A DNA stretch of 64,000 nucleotides from Branchiostoma belcheri (taxonomy: Eukaryota; Chordata; Leptocardii; Amphioxiformes; Branchiostomatidae). Where the stretch lies: the NCBI RefSeq assembly GCF_001625305.1, contig NW_017803865.1, positions 2,117,317-2,181,316 on the forward strand, written 5' to 3'. Every line of letters begins with the position of its first letter. Position 1 is the stretch's first letter. This document shows positions 56,475 through 64,000 of this stretch, one piece after another. The notes beneath the pieces were generated by a model, which was not told the DNA's origin, did no database searches, and saw nothing but the letters and a program-made list of their open reading frames with translations. The translations under genes and the position numbers were made by a program.

Positions 56475-59400
56475 TCAGTTTTTCCTTAGATGTTCATACA
56501 CTGGTGGCCTCAACTCCTGATAAACAGTCTCTGACTCTGGGCGTGCAGGCAGGCTATCCATGGGGATGTCGTACAGTGGATTTGATGGAGACTGCTGAGG
56601 ACCTGGGTTTGGTGTACTGTTGACCACATCTTCGTATACCTCCGACACTTCTGCAAATGGCAAAATGACATTATTTCAAATCTGGGCAAGCAGATAGAAT
56701 AAAATGATTCAGTTCATACAGACAGTGGCAACAAATAGGTTTAGATTCCATGCCGGCCCCAATACATATTTTTGTGCTGTTAATTACAATTTTATCAATT
56801 GTATCGTTTGTTCATTGTATCATGATCAGAATCACATTATGCGCAAAATATACAACAAAAAAAAAACACAATAAACATGCATAAATGCACAAAGAGAATT
56901 GCCTGAAGATGGCATATGGCATTCAAGAAAGCCTGTTACGCTTGAAACGGATGTTCTAATACAGACAAGCAAGAAAAGTTATACATATTGAGAAAGCCCC
57001 GATGATTTCATTTACTTGCCTTTCATGTTCCGAAGATGCTGCACTAGAAGCGTTGCCAGAATTCCAACCACAACTCCCACAGCAGCAGCAGTGATGGCGA
57101 TTCCTGCACACACTGCGGGGTCTACACCCGGTGAAGATGGACCAATCGCAGGGCTTCTTTCGGGTGAGGTAGTGACCTGGCGTGGACATTCAGTAACCAC
57201 CGCTGGACATGTGCATCCTGTTTCCGCTTCTATTACATGATAGAAATAACAAACACCAGACAAATTATATTAATTAGTTCTCCCTCTCAACAAGCAACTA
57301 CCCAAGCAAAGGAAAACAGTAGTCTTAATTACCATAACGTTTTTAAAAGAGCGGGACGATTTACATTTATATTCATAAGGGCCCTATTATATTTCTAGAT
57401 TTCTAACGGAGGATCGTCCGGGTTTCTTTAAAAAAAAAACGTTGTCTGTTTTTCGGAGACGTGTGTTGATCTCATCCTTAGCACTTGTCGTAAGAAGACT
57501 GAACGTACCTTGAATACTGGTCGTGCGAACAGTGGCCGTATTTTTACCGATGGTCAGAGGCAACGTGGACGTGTCCTGACTACTAGTCTCGGAAAAGGTT
57601 GTCCTATCATGACTACTGGTCATTGGCCTTGGGTCATAGGGCGTCCCTTGACTGCTTGTCTCGGGTAGTATGGTCGTATAGTGGCTACTCGTCATGGGCT
57701 GTTTGGTCGTCTCCTGACTACTAGAAAGTGTTGTCGTATCCTGACTAACAACCAAGGGCATTGTAGTGTCATCTTGACCACTGGTCATAGGGAGTGTGGT
57801 GTTGTATTGCCGAGTTGTCATACGGGGTGTGGTGACCAGCTCAGTGGAACATGTAGTCGTTTGTGCGCCCACGTTTGCAGTAGCTGAAAAATAAAGAGTT
57901 GGAATTAGCGCTGCCATGATCTTCAGATAAGAAACAAAGAGGTAAATGGTGTGTGTATGGGAGTGTCCTTACCTTTGTCTCAGATTTTGAATTTGATGTC
58001 GAAAGATAGCCAAGATACGACCGTATTGATGGAGATAATGCTCACCATTTTCAACGACTGCCAGTGCCAATTCGTCAATACCAAAGTTCGGATAGAAGGG
58101 AGGATCGGGAATACCTTCAATCACAATCTGAAACAGAAAACTATCAAATCCTTGCATATTGAATACTGCATGGCTGAAATTAAACCCCCCCCCCCTCCAT
58201 CAAAAAGAAAGACAACCAGATCATATTATTGGGATATTAGACACTTGACAATGGGGATTTAATCAATAAAACACTCACCCTGTAAGGTCCAGGCTGTACA
58301 ATCCCGACGTATATTCGCTGGAATGGATACAGGAGGTCAGAGGTCGAACACAGCAGAGTTTCCGTACCATTGGTACCGGTCTCGTTCACCAGGAGGACTC
58401 TGAGGTATGTGGAGGTCGGCGGACTCACGGTGCCAACAGAGAAACCCAACACCACGTGCTGAGTAACATTGATGGTTGGACTGATGAGCCGGGCTCGGCC
58501 TAGACCTGGATACTGGGAGGGCAGGATCTCCATATAGAAGCACACGTACTGACCGGAAGCTGAAAGACGTAAATGTGACTTTGAAATCTAGAGATATATC
58601 TTAATAACCACGGAACAATAGTGGAAGAAGATTCAACGTTTACGATGACTTATAAAGAACGAAAGTGACTACAACGAACACATGTTTGAAAAAGATGGGT
58701 ATCACTTAAATGGAGACGGTACTAGAATCCTGGCGTTCAATCTCAAGAAGAAAGCCACGAATGCCCTGGGGCTCCCACCGGCCGGCCAAGATCTTTCCGT
58801 CGCCTCAATTCTGAAAACACAGACAAGGCCAACGGGGATTACCATGCCTCCCCCCCCCCCAAGACAAAGAAGGAGGAATGGTTATCCGTCTAACAGACGA
58901 GATGGACCCGTCAGATCAGACGCGCCCAATCAGTACCGTCCCAGGAGGAATAGTGGACAAACGAAACCACCCTTCGTATCAGAAAGGGCCTATAGGAACG
59001 GTGGCACGTACTACAACCGCCCCAAGTCGCCCAGTCCTCCTAACAGTCACCGTGACTCCCCCCCACCAACGATGCCAGAAGGACGGCCTCCTCCTGCCCC
59101 TCCTATGTTCCGTCCTAAGTAGCCTAAGTCCCCAGTAGAGGCGTACAGCGCGCCTCCGAACAACGTTAGACGTCCCGGCTGGTTCGGACCTCCCCCCTAC
59201 CCGTTCTTCAACATGATGGAAGGAAGTTGGTTCGGGCGTCAACACGACTCATCTTTCGGACTCAATGAAAGACCTCGCCCATATGGTTCAGCTTGAACAT
59301 GTGCCTTTCACGGACAAAGAACTTGAACAAGAGACTGATAACTGAATCTAATATTAAGAACTTTGGTATCTCATTTGGTTTTTGGAACGTTCATGGATTA

Positions 59401-62400
59401 GGTAATAAGTTAGAGGATAGCGAATTCGTTAGTCAATTCAATGGGTTTGACTTCTTCTCCCTATCGGAAACTTGGCACTCAGGTGAGTTAACTTTTCCTG
59501 ATTTTTTACATTTTAGCAGCACAAGAACAAAATCTAAGAGAGCCAAGCGCAACTCAGGCGGCATACTTTTTCTGTTTAAGAAGCAATATAAGAACTTTGT
59601 TACCAAATTAGAAAGTAAAAGTGAAGACATTTTATGGATCAAATTACGAGATAAACAGCTGTTTAACCATACTACTGATATATACATAGCAAATGTTTAT
59701 ATAAGCCCCAATAGGTCAACCATCCACACCAGTAGAAACTACGATATATTCGATGTTCTCCAGGATGAAATCTCACACTATAGTAACCTTGGCGAAATAT
59801 TGGTAGGAGGTGATCTGAATGCTCGTGTAGGAACTCTGCCTGATTACATAATTGACGACACCCCTATAGATTCCCAAACCCTACCCCTAAATTACGACTT
59901 CGATCATCCCCTCCCTAGGACTAATATGGATAAAGGACCGGCAAATGTGTTTGGTAAAAATTTGATTGATTTGTGTATAAACAGTAAAGTTAGAATTCTC
60001 AATGGGCGAACTCCAGGCGACATGTTCGGAAAGCCCACATGTTATCAACCAAAAGGATGTAGTTTAGTTGATTATGTATTAGCTAGTGAAAATATTCTAT
60101 TACGTAAAACCACATTCTTCCATGTTCATGAATTGACCCCATTCTCAGACCATTGCAAACTTTCAATAATATTAGAAGGTAACGCGAAACCAGCTCCTAA
60201 AAAGGAAACAAACCTGCCTACCCGACCACACTACAAATTTATATGGGACAATAACTCGAAAGAAAAATTTGCTAACGCACTCAATTCCGCGGCATTTACT
60301 TCTAGCATGGATTCGTTTATGCTAAAAACCTACGAAAATTCTCCACAATCTTTAGACCTAGCTTTGAAAGACTTCGTATTACCATTACAAAAGGCAGGTG
60401 AAAAGTGTTTATCACTACGCTGTACAAAAAAACAACGCGGGAAATGTAAGAACCACAAGGACAAGAAAAAATGGTTCAATCAGACCTGTGCGTCTGCCAG
60501 AATCGAACTTCGCAACTTAGCCAAGCTACTGTCAAACAATCCGCGTGATCCGTATATAAGAGGCTCATACTTTACAAAGAAAAAACAGTACACCAGACTA
60601 ATACGGAAAACTAAAAAAGACTACAAAGACTGTATCTTCAAACAAATTAGCTCTTTCTCCACTAACAATCCATCAGCCTTTTGGACACTCTTGAAAAACT
60701 ACAAATCAAAAGACATCATTTCAACTCAAGAATCAATTCCCGACGAATCTCTCCACCTGCACTTTAAAGAACTGTATGGAGAGAATCTTCAACTCAATGC
60801 CACAGAACCCCCCAGCAGTTTCCAAATTCAGATCAAAAATAAATTATCAGAGTTAGAAGACGCACTTATAGTCGATAACAACTTAGACGTCCCGATACAG
60901 AGGAATGAAATCAAAAACGCTATCTCAAACCTCAAGAATGGCAAGGCTTCTGGAAATGACTTAGTTCTAAATGAAATGCTAAAATGCTCCCCACACACTC
61001 TTATTAGACCACTTACCAAATTATTCAACTTGTTTATGTCCGCTGGCTATTTCCCCCAGGAATGGTGTAATAGCCACATTGTCGCCCTACATAAGGGCGG
61101 GGCAAAAGATGATCCCAGTAACTATAGGGGGATATCAGTTACTAGCTGTTTGGCCAAGCTGTTTACTTCCGTACTTAACTCACGCCTCACCACTTTCCTA
61201 GATGAAAATAAACTTATATCGCCCAACCAAGCCGGCTTTAGGACGAAATTCAGAACGAGCGACAACCTCTTTGTGATAGACACACTTCTAAGTAAATATC
61301 TTTCGGAAAATAGACGTATTTATTCATGTTTCGTTGACTTTAAGAAAGCCTTCGACTCCGTTTGGAGAGAAGGACTCCTCTACAAATTGCTAGATTCGGG
61401 AGTAGGTGGAAATTTTTATAAGTTAATTAAATGCATGTACTCCAAACCTCAGACATGTGTCAAAACATCATCCGGGCTAACGCCGTCATTTGCAACTGTG
61501 AAAGGTGTTAGACAAGGGTGTAATCTTAGCCCGACACTTTTTAATCTTTTAATAAATGATTTAGTACATATACTTGATGATATTGAATGCTCACCGCCCT
61601 CTCTACATAGTTTATTTGTATCGTGTCTGTTATACGCAGACGACGTTGTATTACTTTCCGAGTCCGATAAAGGACTGCAAAGCGCTCTAAATAGATTGAA
61701 AGACTTCTGTGCCAAATGGAGACTTCAAGTTAATTAAAGAAACGAAAGTTATTATTTTAACAAATCTGGTCGGTCTTTCCCACACCAAAGTTTTATGTTT
61801 GGACAGGACAAAGTGGACATAGTCCAGTCCTACTGCTACTTGGGCCTGAATATTACCTCATCCGGTAGCTTCTCTCTTGCAAAAAAACAGCTCTCACTCA
61901 AAGCAAGGAAAGCCATGTTTAGTCTCAAATCTTTACAACGTTCTTCTGTCTCTCCGAATTGCCTGCTCAGAATATTTGACGCTTGCATCAAACCATACTC
62001 CTGTATGGGTGTNNNNNNNNNNNNNNNNNNNNAGATTCTATAGAAAATGTAAAACTGAATACTGTCTAGAACAATACCTAGAACACTGTGACTTCGAGCA
62101 GCGCTCCGCTATTAGTAAAATTAGAATCAGTGCCCACCCCCTGGAAATCGAAAAAGGGCGATATATGAAACTGCCTGTGTCGGAGAGAATTTGTAAATAT
62201 TGCTCCTCAAATGCAGTGGAAGACGAAATTCATTTCATCTCTAACTGTCCATTTTATGACCACACCAGAAAACAATTATTTAGCACCGTGTCCAAAATAC
62301 TCCCTTACTTCCCCACCGTTCCCTACCACAAAAAAACATTTTTACTACTAAAATCAAAGAACCCACATATTATAGAAGAAGTGGGTAAATTCGTCTTCCA

Positions 62401-63506
62401 CTGCCTAAAAAGAAGAAGTCAAACCCAGTAAATCTAGTACTATGCATGTTGTAGAATATAGTATAATGCTAGACGTAGATATAGTCTCACATACCACTGT
62501 ATTTTCTTTCTTATGTTGTTTGTAACTGCAATTAGCCCTCGGGCATGTATTTGCAATAAACTTTCTATAAAGAACGCCGAAAATGATCCAATTTTGAATC
62601 GCCAAATGGTCATCGGGCAATATGTGAAAATACAGACAAGCCACTCACGGAACATGCCCGGTCTTTGCTACCTATTCGTCTGCTAGTTCGTAAACTCAAG
62701 GCCAGCCATGAATTATCACATTGTTCTAAGGTTCTAAGTATATTATGGGCCCTAAAAAACCCTGTCTTCTTAAAACGTTTAAAACGGTCCAAAATCGTCT
62801 GCGTCTTATTTTCTTTAGATTGCGTCAATAGTTACATGTAACGGAATAGGGAATAAAACGGCATACAACTTCCGTCACTGGTTCATGTATGTGAGTTCAT
62901 CGATTATTGGGCCACATACCAGTAGCACCATGTAGTGCATCATTCGGCCAGCCGTGATCACATCCAGCTGGTCCTCCGTGGTAGACCGGACCTTCTATGG
63001 TCCAGCCACAGACATTAGCGTCAAACGAGCATCTGTACAGGTCAGCAATATCGAGATCGACTAATATAGAGGAAGGAAAAGACTATGTTAGGATCTGAAC
63101 TATCTGGCAATACCTAAACGTGGCATCAAATCAGTCAACCTACAGAAATAGACTTCAGTGCAGTTCATTTCTCAACCAGCTGACTTTGTAAAGTTGCACA
63201 TTGATTATCGTTTATCGTCTACTTTCCGATGTGCCCTTGTTTGGGTCCATAGGCATTCACAAATATGTATATACATGTAATCAACAAACTAACATAAATA
63301 ACAAGCACGAGTACGAGTCAATTTATAGAATTGGAATACGACGGATCGTAAAGTTTCCTTACACAAAGTCCAAGCAACTCACATAACCAAGAGACTTTCC
63401 GTTGAGGAAGAAACAGATGATATGGGTTTTACTTACTTGTAGCTGAAGCGAAGACAAACCACGGAAACAAGAGAAAGAACGGCGGTGTAAGTTTCATCAT
63501 GGCCAT
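56475..63506 (-). CDS. MAM-D: MAM-domain receptor-like protein with tyrosine-motif tail
   Basis: Seven exons, 5' to 3': 63506-63437, 63060-62920, 58559-58279, 58127-58046, 57883-57509, 57229-57020, 56650-56475. They make 444 residues. Parts: signal peptide (FFLLFPWFVFASA), MAM domain (~24-190; YRCSFDANVCGWTIEG, SPTINVTQHVVLGF, YPNFGIDELAL), a Thr/Ser mucin-like stalk with imperfect ~11-residue repeats (~192-316), a short Cys-containing segment (GCTCPAVVTEC), a transmembrane helix (~350-375; AITAAAVGVVVGILATLLV) and a tail with four tyrosines: VYEDV, NPLYDIP, VYQEL and VYEHL. Such motifs can recruit SH2 or PTB proteins when phosphorylated, so a signalling or endocytic role is inferred. The middle MAM exon is 15 bases longer than in the paralogs. 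The last intron uses a GC donor. A LINE fills intron 2. In-frame ATGs at 63500 and 63497 are alternative starts; 63497 would give the 61-base signal exon of the paralogs. Confidence 0.85.
57014..57019 (-). other. GC-AG splice donor
   Basis: The exon ends AACATGAAAG and the intron begins GCAAGT. Phase 1 is kept only if this GC donor is used; the nearby GTAAAT would break the frame with the last exon. Confidence 0.7.
58664..59296 (+). pseudogene. LINE ORF1, C-terminal part (SGNH-esterase end and proline-rich tail)
   Basis: The frame opens with YNEHMFEKDGYHLNGDGTR, which resembles the last catalytic block (DxxHLN) of SGNH/GDSL esterases known in ORF1 of CR1/L2 LINEs. A basic and proline-rich region follows. 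An in-frame TAG at 59120 interrupts it; beyond that, the same frame continues (PGWFGPPPYPFFNMMEG) to TGA at 59294. The N-terminal part is absent through truncation. Confidence 0.65.
59299..62431 (+). pseudogene. LINE ORF2: endonuclease and reverse transcriptase, frameshifted
   Basis: The frame starts at ATG 59299, three bases past the ORF1 stop. It encodes an exonuclease-endonuclease-phosphatase domain (FWNVHGLGN, SLSETWHSG, VGGDLNARVG, SDHCKLSI) and a reverse transcriptase (KGGAKDDPSNYRGISV, FVDFKKAFDSV, GVRQGCNLSPTLFN, LLYADDVVLL). The frame stops at 61737 because of single-base losses near 61733-61740 and continues in another frame to the N gap. After the gap a C-terminal part has a Cx2C...HxxxxC finger (CKYC, H, C) and stops at 62431. 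It cannot make a full-length protein as read. Confidence 0.85.
62013..62032. other. assembly gap (20 Ns)
   Basis: A short placeholder gap inside LINE ORF2. The missing length may differ from 20, because conserved sequence expected between the reverse transcriptase thumb and C-terminal region is absent. Confidence 0.9.
62571..62919. other. MAM-D intron 2 sequence past the LINE
   Basis: About 350 bases between the LINE 3' end and the first MAM exon. No further element is recognised. Confidence 0.4.
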
Positions 63507-63551
63507 GGCGAAAATCGTGGTGCACCTTGTGATACCTCTGATTTAGTAAGG

Positions 63552-63563
63552 TTGCTAATAGGT
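63552..63563 (-). promoter_or_regulatory. candidate shared upstream motif, MAM-D
   Basis: CTATTAGCAACC on the transcript strand, about 50 bases upstream of the MAM-D start. A further GCAAGTTGCCAAC stretch near 63587-63599 also resembles paired X-box halves. Confidence 0.3.
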
Positions 63564-64000
63564 CATAACAATAACACACACTGGCGTTGGCAACTTGCTT
63601 AGCAGTTATCAGAGCTATAAACCTTAACAGAGCCTCTGTACTCTTATCTTCAAATGATCCATTGAAAACGACGGCAACTTACAAGTAGATCGAATGATTT
63701 ACCTACCGAACTGATTAAAACGTAGAAATCACACGTAACGTGTCGGGCCGTTTGATGAATTGAAGGAAATGTTGTCTGGGCTCCAGATTTCAAACTGTTT
63801 GAGGTCGGTTCGAAACGTTACGATTCAGACAAGAACAAGCGAAAACAAATCTAATCATGTTTTAGAACAATCACGTCAGTGATTATTCTGTTCAGTTGCA
63901 TCCCAAGTAGGCCGTGTGTGGTGCTAAGTACATTCAGGTTATTTTCATTCTTGACACAGTTAAGACCATAAACTCATCATCATTGTTGCCATAAATGCAT
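63564..64000. other. region upstream of MAM-D
   Basis: Putative promoter region of MAM-D, running to the window edge. No exon or repeat was identified, other than the motif near 63587. Confidence 0.4.

Larger units (their letters stand above)
58660..62570 (+). mobile_element. 5'-truncated LINE (non-LTR retrotransposon, CR1/L2-like?)
   Basis: The element lies in MAM-D intron 2, opposite in sense to the gene. It begins within ORF1, so it is 5'-truncated, and ends after TTGCAATAAACTTTCTAT near 62570. ORF1 and ORF2 are described separately. The 3' part has a 20-base N gap at 62013-62032. A 3' fragment of the same family is at 49284-49545. The ORF1 esterase motif, apurinic-type endonuclease and reverse transcriptase suggest the CR1/L2 group, but the clade was not tested. 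Confidence 0.85.

Noticed and set aside
1-64000. CRISPR arrays, bacterial operons or retroviral/LTR elements
   Set aside because: No regular spacer-repeat arrays, no prokaryotic gene organisation, and no LTR pairs or gag/pol/env-like frames were seen; the only reverse transcriptase belongs to a LINE.

Overview
The window looks like a piece of an invertebrate-chordate genome, most likely amphioxus (Branchiostoma). This is inferred from many short phase-matched exons, an ADAMTS17/19-type protease, clustered MAM-domain receptors, and very dense short palindromic transposons in introns. No database search was possible. Exon borders were set by reading GT/GC-AG junctions and keeping the frame open across them.

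Left part (1-9.5 kb, mainly + strand): after a truncated DNA transposon and a possible small secreted-protein ORF on the - strand come the last six exons (1657-4059) of a laminin-type EGF-repeat gene that begins outside the window. Next is a complete 9-exon gene (5429-8965) for a single-pass membrane protein: signal peptide, MAM, EGF, MAM, Thr/Pro stalk, transmembrane segment, and a tail with an NPxY motif.

Centre (12.2-43.5 kb, + strand): one 28-exon gene spans 31 kb and encodes a complete ADAMTS17/19-like secreted metalloprotease of about 1376 residues, ending in a PLAC domain. It carries nine thrombospondin repeats, whereas I recall five in vertebrate ADAMTS17/19. Its introns hold a tRNA-Arg(TCG) gene on the opposite strand, an assembly gap at a long inverted repeat, a SINE, many MITEs, a decayed copy of a thrombospondin exon, and a 45-bp minisatellite built from an exon's own 3' splice site.

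Right part (45.1-63.5 kb, - strand): four paralogous genes in tandem, called here MAM-A to MAM-D. Each has signal peptide, one MAM domain, Thr/Ser stalk, transmembrane helix and a short tail, and they share exon phases and almost identical exon lengths. MAM-D has a distinct tail with four tyrosine motifs, and its first intron-bound MAM exons are split by a 3.9-kb LINE. A near-identical 3' fragment of that LINE lies in MAM-B. MAM-A and MAM-B share a 146-bp patch with two differences, which suggests gene conversion. The array and the two-MAM gene look like a family of variable cell-surface receptors; their ligands cannot be told from sequence.
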